A stretch of 64,000 bases of DNA from positions 682,001 through 746,000 of the forward strand of contig NZ_PNCO02000002.1 of NCBI RefSeq assembly GCF_005886105.2, given 5' to 3'. Below the pieces are notes generated by a model that saw nothing but the letters and a program-made list of their open reading frames with translations, searched no databases and was not told where the DNA came from. Positions 9,951 through 18,230 of the stretch are shown piece after piece (the first letter of the stretch is position 1; every line of letters starts with the position of its first letter). The DNA comes from Pseudoalteromonas galatheae (GTDB taxonomy: Bacteria; Pseudomonadota; Gammaproteobacteria; Enterobacterales; Alteromonadaceae). Position numbers and translations under genes: made by a program.

Positions 9951-10933
9951 TGATAAATGACCATAAGCCTCTGATTTTAGCCGTTGATGATGAAGCGACA
10001 AACCTGCAAATTCTAAAACAAACGCTCGGCAATCAATACCGTATGAAGTTTGCAAAGTCAGGAAAATTGGCCTTGGAGCTAGTAGATAAGGAACTACCCA
10101 ATTTAATTTTACTCGATGTCATGATGCCAGAGATGACTGGCTTTGAAGTCTGCTCTAAATTAAAAGAAGACCCTATCACAGCAAGGATCCCAGTGATTTT
10201 TGTGACCGCCTTGAGCGAAGAGTTTGATGAAACTAGGGGCTTTGAGTTAGGTGGTGTTGACTACATCACAAAGCCAATCAGCCCCGCTATAACCAGAGCA
10301 CGAGTGAAAACGCACTTGTCTTTGGTAAGTGCGACTGAGCTTAAAAGTGCGTATGTCGAATTGATGCAGCGCCTAGGTCAGGCGGCTGAATATAAAGACA
10401 ATGAAACAGGGCAGCACATAGCTAGAATGAGCCGCTACTGTTATGTGCTTGCTAAAGCTTGCGGTCTACCAGAAGCGTATGCAGAAGATTTGATGTTGGC
10501 CGCCCCGATGCACGATATTGGCAAAGTCGGTATTGCTGACAGCATTTTGCTGAAACCCGGACGTTTAAATGCCGAAGAATATGAGGTGATGAAACAGCAC
10601 GCTGAATTGGGTGCGAATATACTAGCGGACTCCGAGTCCAAACTCGTCAAACTTGCATATCTCATGGCAATGGAGCACCATGAGAAGTTTGACGGTAGTG
10701 GCTACCCAAAAGGATTAAAGGGGGAAGAAATCTCACTTGAAGGAAGGATCTGCGCACTTGCAGACGTATTTGATGCACTCACTTCAAAGCGCCCATACAA
10801 AGAGGCTTGGTCTATTGAAAAGGCATTGGCTTTTATCCATTCTGAAAGTGGTAAGCACTTTGACCCAAAATTAGTTGAATTGCTGGGTGAAAAATTACCA
10901 GAAATTCTAAAAATTAAAGCCCAGTATGACTAA
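9950..10933 (+). CDS. Response regulator with HD-GYP c-di-GMP phosphodiesterase domain
   Basis: 327 residues. A receiver domain (phospho-acceptor Asp56 in LLDVMMPE) is joined to an HD-GYP domain with the metal ligands His188-Asp189 in MHDIGKVGI, the HHEKFDGSGYP signature (GYP at 251-253) and the downstream DVFDALTSKRPYK motif. All key residues are present, so it should hydrolyse cyclic di-GMP when phosphorylated. Its start codon overlaps the stop of the hybrid kinase, which gives coupled translation and points to a direct phosphotransfer pair converting an MHYT-sensed signal into c-di-GMP breakdown. Confidence 0.92.
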   Translation: MINDHKPLILAVDDEATNLQILKQTLGNQYRMKFAKSGKLALELVDKELPNLILLDVMMPEMTGFEVCSKLKEDPITARIPVIFVTALSEEFDETRGFELGGVDYITKPISPAITRARVKTHLSLVSATELKSAYVELMQRLGQAAEYKDNETGQHIARMSRYCYVLAKACGLPEAYAEDLMLAAPMHDIGKVGIADSILLKPGRLNAEEYEVMKQHAELGANILADSESKLVKLAYLMAMEHHEKFDGSGYPKGLKGEEISLEGRICALADVFDALTSKRPYKEAWSIEKALAFIHSESGKHFDPKLVELLGEKLPEILKIKAQYD

Positions 10934-11065
10934 AGGTTGTTTGTCTCTGCTGACACACAGTTTGATTTGAATGACCATCGTCTTGTTGATATTTATGGTG
11001 GCTATCCTATGCATATATTGAACACTGCTTATTCTGGCTGAGATGGGATATCGTTTTACCAATAA
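10934..11065 (+). pseudogene. Decayed fragment related to the downstream outer-membrane beta-barrel gene
   Basis: Directly after the HD-GYP stop, the frame from 10934 reads RLFVSADTQFDLNDHRLVD, then IYGGY, AYSG, an in-frame stop at 11039 and DGISFYQ before another stop at 11063. This lines up with the intact protein downstream (VGHQFDVTDAGFVDVYGGY, DYSG, NDGYRYQ) in the same order and spacing. There is no start and two stops, so it is a relic of a second copy. From 11066 to about 11260 I see nothing I can assign, apart from one short open stretch with no clear homology. Confidence 0.6.
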
Positions 11066-11264
11066 TATTTGCACAAACGTGAGCGATAGAAATGCTGAGG
11101 CCTATAATACCGTCAGTCTAAATTTGGGGTATGACAATGCCCCGTCATGGCGTTAATCTGATTATGAACAGCATGGCGTCCACTTCCAAATGTCCTAGCT
11201 AATTTTCGTCCACTTGGATGACGACACTGAGCTAAACTCGATAAAGTTAACGCTTTGATTAATA

Positions 11265-11281
11265 GTAACAAGTTTTGTTAC
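11265..11281. promoter_or_regulatory. 17-bp perfect palindrome upstream of the beta-barrel gene
   Basis: GTAACAA-GTT-TTGTTAC is a perfect 7+3+7 inverted repeat about 100 bases before the chosen start of the outer-membrane protein gene. No T-run follows, so it looks more like a dimeric regulator site than a terminator. The regulator is unknown. Confidence 0.4.
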
Positions 11282-11377
11282 AAAGTCATTTTGTATTTGT
11301 TTTAGGTTCTGGTTGTATTTATATGTAATTTCAGTAGTATGCGCCACGAATTAAATACGAGAATGATGGAGTGGATC

Positions 11378-12064
11378 GTGAATTCAACTTTAAAGCAAGT
11401 GGCATTAGTATCAGCACTATTTGCATCAACAGCCTGTCTAGCAAACTCAACAGACTTCGTTGAACTAGGCTACGGAAAAATCACGCTTGATGGCGTTGAT
11501 GAATTCAAGCCTACGGGTATCGCAGTTACGGTCAACAAGGCTTTTGACGGCTTTTATCTTCAAGGTACTTATGCGGCATTAAGTGATGACTTTAATGATA
11601 CTTTAATCGAAAGCGATTATTACGCAAATATAGAGGCAAGGGTTAAAGTTGAGACTGATTTAAATTATCTTACCCTTTTAGTTGGTCATCAATTTGATGT
11701 AACAGATGCAGGTTTTGTTGATGTATATGGTGGTTATTCTAGATATAAATTAGAACTAGATTATTCAGGCATCACAAATATTACATCTAACGATGGTTAC
11801 CGTTATCAAGAAAGCTTCTCTGATAAAGATAGTGACACGAGTGATCATTACCATATCGAAGCTGCCTACGAGCATTCGTTTGGAGATCTGAATGCGCGCG
11901 TTGGTCTCGGTGTTGAGCGCATTCAAGACGATGAAAGCGAAACTAACTTTGTATACTTAGCCAAGCTTAGTTACCAATTTACCGACAGCATCTCAGCCAA
12001 TATCAGCTATAGAAATGTAGACGAATACGATAATTTTGGTGTGAACTTAAGATATAGCTTTTAA
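11378..12064 (+). CDS. Outer-membrane beta-barrel protein
   Basis: About 228 residues. The signal peptide runs MNSTLKQVALVSALFASTACLA, with cleavage before NSTDF. The mature part is a string of amphipathic strands such as VDVYGGYSRYKLELDYSG and ends in LRYSF, a terminal Phe typical of BamA-recognised barrels. The GTG at 11378 is preferred because GGAG lies six bases upstream and the signal peptide begins there; an ATG at 11339 would add 13 hydrophilic residues. It looks like a small 8-strand OmpA/OmpW-like barrel. Function unknown; a relic of a related gene lies upstream. Confidence 0.7.
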   Translation: MNSTLKQVALVSALFASTACLANSTDFVELGYGKITLDGVDEFKPTGIAVTVNKAFDGFYLQGTYAALSDDFNDTLIESDYYANIEARVKVETDLNYLTLLVGHQFDVTDAGFVDVYGGYSRYKLELDYSGITNITSNDGYRYQESFSDKDSDTSDHYHIEAAYEHSFGDLNARVGLGVERIQDDESETNFVYLAKLSYQFTDSISANISYRNVDEYDNFGVNLRYSF

Positions 12065-12071
12065 GCGAGCG

Positions 12072-12101
12072 AGATACAGTCGCTAACCGGCGGCTGTATC
12101 T
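12072..12101. terminator. Hairpin between convergent genes
   Basis: AGATACAG and CTGTATCT form an 8-bp stem with an inner CGC/GCG pairing, between the converging ends of the beta-barrel gene and the GNAT gene. There is no strong T-run on the plus strand. It may terminate either direction weakly. Confidence 0.45.
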
Positions 12102-12115
12102 ATACATCTTTTATG

Positions 12116-12646
12116 TTACCTTTGCGCGACATTCGACAAGTGTTTTAAAGTGTCAGATGAACGGAAAACGTTATTTTCAATTTCCCACTCATAGAACGTA
12201 AACGTAAATTTTCCAACGTTAGTTAACCCATACTTCTCATAAAATAGGTTTGCTTGATTCTCTACCCAAGTATAGAGCCAAAAACAAGGGCCGAGTTTTA
12301 TAGAAGCATAGTTCATTAGCTGAGAACCTACTCCTTTCCCCTGAAAATGTCTTAACACATATAGCTTTTCAATTTCATAACCATAATCTTCGTTATTATA
12401 ATCTGAGTTGTGATTGGTCAGAATGAAACCTAAAAGATGACCGTTTTGCTCAGAAACGAAAATATTAAACTCGGGCTTTTCAATGCGTTCCAAAAAGTAA
12501 GCCGATGAAAAAGTTTCTAGCGCGAATTGAGCATACTCATGACGGATCCCTTTTTGCGCATAGGTATCAAGCCAAACTTGAATAGATATCGCTGCAAGTG
12601 TCACTGCATCAGAGGGAACTGCCGGACGAATAGTAACGTTGAGCAT
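12116..12646 (-). CDS. GNAT-family N-acetyltransferase
   Basis: 176 residues of a single acetyltransferase domain. The acetyl-CoA loop is seen in VLRHFQGKGVGSQLM (R/Q-x-x-G-x-G/A form), preceded by the beta-4 strand EIEKLYVL. The substrate is unknown. It is the last gene of a tight minus-strand operon: its ATG at 12646 shares a base with the stop of the FAD oxidoreductase upstream. That arrangement, with a second GNAT at the front of the operon, suggests all three act on related amino compounds. Confidence 0.82.
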   Translation of the reverse strand: MLNVTIRPAVPSDAVTLAAISIQVWLDTYAQKGIRHEYAQFALETFSSAYFLERIEKPEFNIFVSEQNGHLLGFILTNHNSDYNNEDYGYEIEKLYVLRHFQGKGVGSQLMNYASIKLGPCFWLYTWVENQANLFYEKYGLTNVGKFTFTFYEWEIENNVFRSSDTLKHLSNVAQR

Positions 12647-13980
12647 TACGTAACCCTGTCCATTATTTGTGCATATTGGTAATACGCGAGTTGACCTACT
12701 CTCCGTAATCGTGGCATTGGAAACTTGGGTAGTGGTTTCGTATAGATAGGTAAATTAGGTACTTTACGACCCATTAACTGCTCAGCGAGACGAATACTTG
12801 CCTGTGCACTAAACGCCACACCTGAGCCGCAATACCCAAGTACATATCCGGTGTTATTTTCACTGTAGATATGGGGAAGATCATCAAGCGCGGCGGCAAT
12901 ATAACCACTCCAAAAATAATCTACTCTAGCATTGAGGTTAGGAAAGCAGTCGTTAAGTGCTGAGCGCAAGTTATGTTGATATTTTGCATTGTCCTGATCA
13001 TGTCCAAACACCGCGCCTCGCCCACCAAACAAAATACGGTTGTCGGGAAGGCGACGATAGTAGTATTTAAGCCGTCTGGTATCCATGACAACTTGTTCTG
13101 TCATTAAGCCCTTGGCAGCAAGTTGCTCATCACTAAGAGGTTCAGTCACGATAATGCTACTTAAAATAGGCAAGTAACGCCCTTGAGTTAACGGCGAAAA
13201 TTGTCGTTGAGCGTAGGCATTCGCTGCGATCACGACCTTATTTGCTGAAACTTTGTGGCCGTTCACTTCTAGCTGGTGGTTGCCATTTGGGTTCTGGTGG
13301 TGGGTGACCAGGCTATTTTCGTAAAGTTGCACACCAGCTTGTTGAGCTAATGCCTTATAACTTAGCAACAGCTTCAAAGGGTGAATACCAAACGCGTTGT
13401 CAAATCGCAATGCACCAAACCCTTGTTGGTTGTGCATATAGGTTTCGGTCAGTTGTTGCTGAGACAGTAACTGATGGTTCTTGCTACCCATAGTCGCAGT
13501 GAGAAATTCAGACTGCGCTTTTAGTAGCGAAAATGCTTGCTGATTGTGTGCAACTTTCAAATAACCCGATGCCTGCACATTGCAGTCAATATGCTTGGTG
13601 TCGATATGCCCACGGACTAAGGCAACGGCATTGTTGTATTCTTGATATATGGCTTTACTGACAGCTAAACCATACTTTTTGGCCAGTTGCGCATAGCCAA
13701 GTCGGCCCGTACTGGGTAGCACAAACCCTGCATTTCTCGCGCTCGCGCCAAAGCCAACTTGATTTGCTTCAAATAGGGCAACGCTTTGATGGTGAGTGGT
13801 TGCCAAGTGGTAGGCGGTAAGTAAGCCCGTAAAGCCACCACCGATCACCACAATATCTACTTGTAACGGTTTATCTAGTGAAGGGGTGGGCGCACCTAAA
13901 GGGCAAGTTGCAGCCCAGTAACTGTTAGCAAAAGCTTGGCCTTGGCAATGTGGCTGAGTGAGAGGATCAAATCCTGACAT
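12646..13980 (-). CDS. FAD-dependent amino-acid/amine oxidoreductase (DAO family)
   Basis: About 444 residues. The dinucleotide-binding motif VVIGGGFTGLLTAYHLA lies near residue 50, followed by FEANQVGFGASARNAGFVLP, typical of the glycine/D-amino-acid oxidase (DAO) family and of gamma-glutamylputrescine oxidase-like members. The C-terminal GYVLGYCGSGVAFS is the second FAD contact. It probably oxidises an amine or amino acid. The ATG at 13980 is chosen for its GGAG site; a longer frame would run into the upstream GNAT gene. It sits between two GNAT genes in an overlapping operon. Confidence 0.83.
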   Translation of the reverse strand: MSGFDPLTQPHCQGQAFANSYWAATCPLGAPTPSLDKPLQVDIVVIGGGFTGLLTAYHLATTHHQSVALFEANQVGFGASARNAGFVLPSTGRLGYAQLAKKYGLAVSKAIYQEYNNAVALVRGHIDTKHIDCNVQASGYLKVAHNQQAFSLLKAQSEFLTATMGSKNHQLLSQQQLTETYMHNQQGFGALRFDNAFGIHPLKLLLSYKALAQQAGVQLYENSLVTHHQNPNGNHQLEVNGHKVSANKVVIAANAYAQRQFSPLTQGRYLPILSSIIVTEPLSDEQLAAKGLMTEQVVMDTRRLKYYYRRLPDNRILFGGRGAVFGHDQDNAKYQHNLRSALNDCFPNLNARVDYFWSGYIAAALDDLPHIYSENNTGYVLGYCGSGVAFSAQASIRLAEQLMGRKVPNLPIYTKPLPKFPMPRLRRVGQLAYYQYAQIMDRVT

Positions 13981-13981
13981 T

Positions 13982-14539
13982 TTAAAACTCCAATACCATT
14001 TCTGCTGCTTGGCAGTGGCATTCAGTACCACAAATAGTACAAACATAGCCGTGATAGATACAGTCGTCTAACCACTTATCATCATGGATTTTGATCAGTT
14101 TGCCACCGGCCTTAGTAAAGTATTTTACGGCTCCGTTACCTGGGCTTTGTTTCCAAAGGTGTGAAACGCCAGCTTTTGCACCTTGTTGCTTCAGTGCTTC
14201 TATCGAGTATTTTAATAATTGTGGGCCAATGCCTTGTCCCTGAGCTGAAGGTGCGATAGCAATGCATTTAAAGTAAGCCATATCAGCTTTGTCTACAGGC
14301 CACAATGTTGGCGAGCACCACTTATCTATAGGCCATTGCCCTGCACTGTATGATGTTCTAAAACCGAGCAACTCACCTTCATTGTTTAGCGCAACAAAGG
14401 AAGCATTAATGCCCTCTTTACAGCCTTTTTGGTGCATTTGTTCAATACTTACGTCATCAAGATAATTATCACCATGAACGAGATTGCCAAGTGCGATGAC
14501 ACTGTCGAAATGTTGCGACTGTAAAGGAATGATTTTCAT
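13982..14539 (-). CDS. GNAT-family N-acetyltransferase
   Basis: About 185 residues. The acetyl-CoA binding signature is AIAPSAQGQGIGPQLLKYS, preceded by the beta-4 strand MAYFKCIAI. It has several cysteines near the C terminus (YVCTICGTECHC), a CxxC-like cluster that might bind a metal, which is unusual for a plain GNAT. The ATG at 14539 follows GGAG by six bases; an ATG at 14551 adds four residues. It is the first gene of the minus-strand operon with the FAD oxidoreductase, starting two bases after this gene ends. Substrate unknown. Confidence 0.78.
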   Translation of the reverse strand: MKIIPLQSQHFDSVIALGNLVHGDNYLDDVSIEQMHQKGCKEGINASFVALNNEGELLGFRTSYSAGQWPIDKWCSPTLWPVDKADMAYFKCIAIAPSAQGQGIGPQLLKYSIEALKQQGAKAGVSHLWKQSPGNGAVKYFTKAGGKLIKIHDDKWLDDCIYHGYVCTICGTECHCQAAEMVLEF

Positions 14540-14747
14540 AGGCTGCTCCATTATTGTTATTTGTTGTGAGGTCCTAGCATACCACTTTAATCATGTACCA
14601 AAAACGCGAAGATTCGGCAATTTTAACTGGCGCTTTTTGAGTAGTGGTAAGAATAAAAAGTGAACAAAATTTGACAGCGATGTCATTTTGTTAATAATTG
14701 TTGAACCGGTGATCTTCACCGTTAACAACAACATGTAAAGGAAAAAT

Positions 14748-16187
14748 ATGAAAATTCTAAAATTAGCGACCGCAGTTTCGCTTGCTATAACTGCAAGTCA
14801 GGTGATAGCAATGAGTCCGCAACCCAATCCACAAAACCCCAATGGTTATATTGTCTCTCGGGTGGCGTTAAATAATGCAGAAAGCGCGAAAACCAACAAC
14901 CCTATGTATGCTATTTGGTCTAAAGCACTGGAAACAAGAGAAAATACGGTTGTAGAGGCGATAGTACCGGGCCTTGTAAGTAATCCTGATAATGTAAAAA
15001 GAGCTGAGCGGGTATTTGGTCAAACCCAGTGGCAATTTCTTACCCAAATGGCGGCGCCTGAATACACCTACACGCGCTTTTTACGTGCCATTGGTAAGTT
15101 TCCCGCATTTTGTGGCGACTATACCGATGGGCGAGATGCCGATGCAATCTGTAAACGCTCAATTGTGACTGCATTTGCGCATTTTGCCCAAGAAACAGGG
15201 GGGCATATTGCTAAAGACAATACTTCTGATAACCCTCTCGGGTTAGAAGAATGGCAACAAGCTTTGGTGCATGTGCGTGAAATGGGGTGGTCAGAAGGAC
15301 AAGTTGGTTATACCACGGGGTGTGGACAAAATGACTGGCAAAACCGCCGCTGGCCATGTGGGACGGGACAAGGGTATTTTGGCCGAGGCGCTAAACAGCT
15401 TTCATATCACTTTAACTATGGTGCATTTAGTGAAGTCATGTTTAATGGTGATGCCACGGTGCTATTAAATAATCCGGGTTTAGTAGCCGACTCTTGGCTA
15501 AACTTAGCGTCTGCAATTTGGTTCTTTTTAACGCCACAAGCGCCAAAACCTGCAATGTTACATGTCATTGATAGAACTTGGACACCATCTCTGCGGGAAA
15601 GTGAGGCGGGGATTGGTTATGGCTTTGGCACCACTATTAATATTATTAATGGTGGGATTGAGTGCGGCGCGCAAAATAAAGACAAAGGTCAGCCAGTTAA
15701 TCGCATTCGTTATTGGGAAGGACTTTCTCATTATTACAACATCACCATTGAAGCTGATGAAGAAAATACCTGTTGGCAGCAAACACCATACGGAAGCTTA
15801 AATCTTGACGGCGCAACTGATGTCCTCTACACCAACTGGGAAGGTGATTGGGCTTATTATGCAGATCGCCCCGGAGGATATTCATTTGAGTGTAAACTCG
15901 TAGGGTATCAAACGGCTTATTCAGCGCTTGTGCCTGGAGATTACGAAAAATGTGTGACAAATTTTTATCAATCACACGCAAGCTGGCCTGAAGTACGAGT
16001 TGTTGATGAGCTACCAACCAATCCTACTGAGCCACCTGTAGGTGGCGTACCTGCTTGGGATGCCAGCAAGGTTTATCTAAAAGGTGATAGAGCGAGCTAC
16101 AATGGGGTGATCTATGAAGCCAAGTGGTGGACCAAAGGAAATACACCTACTTTCGACGGCTCTGGCCCTTGGTTGGCTGTTAATTAG
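14748..16187 (+). CDS. Secreted family-19 chitinase with C-terminal chitin-binding module
   Basis: 479 residues. A Sec signal peptide (MKILKLATAVSLAITASQVI then AMS) precedes a GH19 domain with the catalytic-acid region FAHFAQETGGH (Glu149) and the signature FGRGAKQLSYHFNYGAFS (211-228). After a Pro/Thr linker near 425-435 (NPTEPP) comes a chitin-binding type 3 (CBM5/12) module with AWDASKVYLKGDRASYNG and the aromatic KWWTKG. It should cleave chitin chains outside the cell with inversion. The middle insert with paired cysteines is typical of bacterial GH19 lysozyme-like chitinases. It is transcribed alone, with a hairpin after it. Confidence 0.93.
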   Translation: MKILKLATAVSLAITASQVIAMSPQPNPQNPNGYIVSRVALNNAESAKTNNPMYAIWSKALETRENTVVEAIVPGLVSNPDNVKRAERVFGQTQWQFLTQMAAPEYTYTRFLRAIGKFPAFCGDYTDGRDADAICKRSIVTAFAHFAQETGGHIAKDNTSDNPLGLEEWQQALVHVREMGWSEGQVGYTTGCGQNDWQNRRWPCGTGQGYFGRGAKQLSYHFNYGAFSEVMFNGDATVLLNNPGLVADSWLNLASAIWFFLTPQAPKPAMLHVIDRTWTPSLRESEAGIGYGFGTTINIINGGIECGAQNKDKGQPVNRIRYWEGLSHYYNITIEADEENTCWQQTPYGSLNLDGATDVLYTNWEGDWAYYADRPGGYSFECKLVGYQTAYSALVPGDYEKCVTNFYQSHASWPEVRVVDELPTNPTEPPVGGVPAWDASKVYLKGDRASYNGVIYEAKWWTKGNTPTFDGSGPWLAVN

Positions 16188-16195
16188 ATAGTATT

Positions 16196-16225
16196 GGCGG
16201 GTTTCCCGCCTCTATTTCTATTAGA
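16196..16225 (+). terminator. Hairpin after the chitinase gene
   Basis: GGCGGG-TTT-CCCGCC followed by a T-rich stretch, eight bases after the stop codon. A short, strong GC stem suitable for rho-independent termination. Confidence 0.7.
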
Positions 16226-16683
16226 TTTATTTTTACTTAAAACTCGCCTTTTATTACGCTTTATTCTATTGAACTTTTCAGAATTCCTCCTCTTATTAAA
16301 AATTTAATCATATTTTATTGTTATTTATTTAAGGTTTTTAAATGCTTGTTTATTTCTTTGTGTATGTTTTTGGTTTTTTGCAAAAAGGGCAATGTTTAGA
16401 AAAGCTAGGTGTTGTGTTTTTTGTTTTATTTTGTTTTTTCGGTGGTTTTAATGTGTTTGTTTTTATCTCTTTGAAATGAATGCTAATTCTATTTTTTTAT
16501 TCGGCTTATCTAAATTGTTTAACCCACGTGTGTTTTGTTGTTTTTTTGTTTTTTATGTGTAATTTTGATGTCGCTAAAATGTGTTTCTATGTATATCTGT
16601 AGTTTTAGTTGTAGTTTGCATTGCTTTTTTAGTCGATATAAATCGGAACTTACTTTGATTTTTAAAATAAAAAAGGAAAAATC
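16226..16683 (+). promoter_or_regulatory. Long T/G-skewed leader upstream of the subtilisin gene
   Basis: About 450 bases without any plausible gene. The plus strand is strikingly rich in T and poor in C, with many TTTT runs and repeated TTTTGTTTT-like words between about 16320 and 16560. The end of the stretch (AAAAAAGGAAAAATC before the ATG at 16684) supplies a ribosome site. It should hold the protease promoter and a long 5' untranslated leader, but no promoter hexamers stand out from the composition. Confidence 0.4.
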
Positions 16684-18195
16684 ATGAAAAAAAGGAAAAT
16701 AACACCGTTGTTATTGAGCCTTATGCTTGGGTCTACAGTTCAAGCCGCTGAGTTTTACAGTAACTCTTCAGGAACACAGGCGATTAAAGACAGCTACATT
16801 ATTGTGTATAATACACCGTCTGCTTTAGTTAATGCAGATATCAGCACTAAAGCAGCATTTACGGCATCTTTAACGTCGAAGTTAAGCGCAGAGTTTGGGT
16901 TAGATGTTGATTATCAATATGATAACTTAGCTGGTGTTGCTGTTAAAGCAAACTCCGAGCAGTTATTGAAGTTGCTTTCCCACCCAGACATCAAGTTCAT
17001 TGAGCAAAATGCGACCTTTACCATTGATCCACAGTTCTCTGATTTCCACGCGTTACAAAACAACCCTACTTGGGGTTTGGACCGTATCGATCAAAGAGAT
17101 CGCCCATTAGACAAGAAATACGTTGGTGCGAATAATGGTCAGGGTGTCACTGCTTACATAATCGATACTGGGGTGTTAAACAGCCATAATGATTTCGGTG
17201 GTCGTGCTAGAAATGGCTATGATTTTGTTGATAACGACGCTGTTTCTCAGGATTGTAATGGTCATGGTACGCATGTTGCCGGTACAATCGGCGGTTCGCA
17301 ATATGGTGTTGCCAAAGCAGTAGATTTAGTTGGTGTGCGGGTCCTTAATTGTAGTGGTTCGGGATCATATGCTGGCGTAATTGCGGGGATCGACTGGGTT
17401 GCTGGTAATGCTTCTGGACCATCTGTTGCAAATATGAGCTTGGGTGGCGGTAAATCTCAAGCTGTTAATAACGCTGTGGCAAATGCAGTGAACCGTGGTA
17501 TTACCTTCGTAGTGGCTGCGGGGAATGATCGTGGTGACGCTTGCTCTAAATCACCGGCAAGTGAGCCTTCTGCAATCACCGTTGCCTCTTCAGATATCAA
17601 CGACGCAAGATCTGGTTTTTCCAACTATGGAAAATGTGTCGACGTATTTGCGCCTGGATCTTCAATAAAGTCAGCATGGATTGGCTCCAACAGTGCAACT
17701 AAGACGATTAGTGGTACTTCGATGGCATCGCCTCACGTTGCTGGTGTAGCAGCGCTGCATTTGTCTAAATCGCCAAACCTAAACCCTGCTCAGGTGACCG
17801 CTGCGATTAACAACAATGCTTCTGAAAACAAAATCTCGAATGTCGTCGGTTCACCAAACAAATTGGTCTATGCCAAATTTGAAGATCAACCAGGAGATGG
17901 CTTAGTCGAAATAGTAAGCGGTAACAAAGGCCAGTCGAAGGTATTCCCTTTTAGTGTTGCGTCAGGCACGAGCAAATTAGTCGTTAGCTTATCTGGTGGG
18001 ACGGGTGATGCTGATCTTTATATCAAGCATGGCCAAGAACCTTATCCAATTGATAACGACTGTGCCTCAGAGAATCCTGACACTTCAAACGAATCATGTG
18101 TCATCACTAACCCAGCAAGTGGCACTTGGTACTTAACAGCCTATGGGTATAGCGCTTTTAATAATGTCACCCTAAAAGCTGAAGCTGTGAAATAA
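16684..18195 (+). CDS. Secreted subtilisin-like serine protease with I9 propeptide and PPC domain
   Basis: 503 residues. Signal peptide to about residue 21; an inhibitor-I9 propeptide (about 35-115) with SYIIVYNTPS and DIKFIEQNATF; then an S8A proteinase-K-like catalytic domain with Asp161 (AYIIDTGV), His194 (NGHGTHVAGT), oxyanion Asn281 (VVAAGN) and Ser346 (SGTSMASPHVAG). The C terminus (about 405-500) is a bacterial pre-peptidase PPC domain with GDADLYIKHG and SGTWYLTAYGY, often removed on maturation. All catalytic residues are intact. The Hint-domain gene follows after 35 bases with its own AAGGA site, probably in the same transcript. Confidence 0.95.
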   Translation: MKKRKITPLLLSLMLGSTVQAAEFYSNSSGTQAIKDSYIIVYNTPSALVNADISTKAAFTASLTSKLSAEFGLDVDYQYDNLAGVAVKANSEQLLKLLSHPDIKFIEQNATFTIDPQFSDFHALQNNPTWGLDRIDQRDRPLDKKYVGANNGQGVTAYIIDTGVLNSHNDFGGRARNGYDFVDNDAVSQDCNGHGTHVAGTIGGSQYGVAKAVDLVGVRVLNCSGSGSYAGVIAGIDWVAGNASGPSVANMSLGGGKSQAVNNAVANAVNRGITFVVAAGNDRGDACSKSPASEPSAITVASSDINDARSGFSNYGKCVDVFAPGSSIKSAWIGSNSATKTISGTSMASPHVAGVAALHLSKSPNLNPAQVTAAINNNASENKISNVVGSPNKLVYAKFEDQPGDGLVEIVSGNKGQSKVFPFSVASGTSKLVVSLSGGTGDADLYIKHGQEPYPIDNDCASENPDTSNESCVITNPASGTWYLTAYGYSAFNNVTLKAEAVK

Positions 18196-18230
18196 ACTTC
18201 AATTTACATTAATTACAAGGAAATTTTTCT

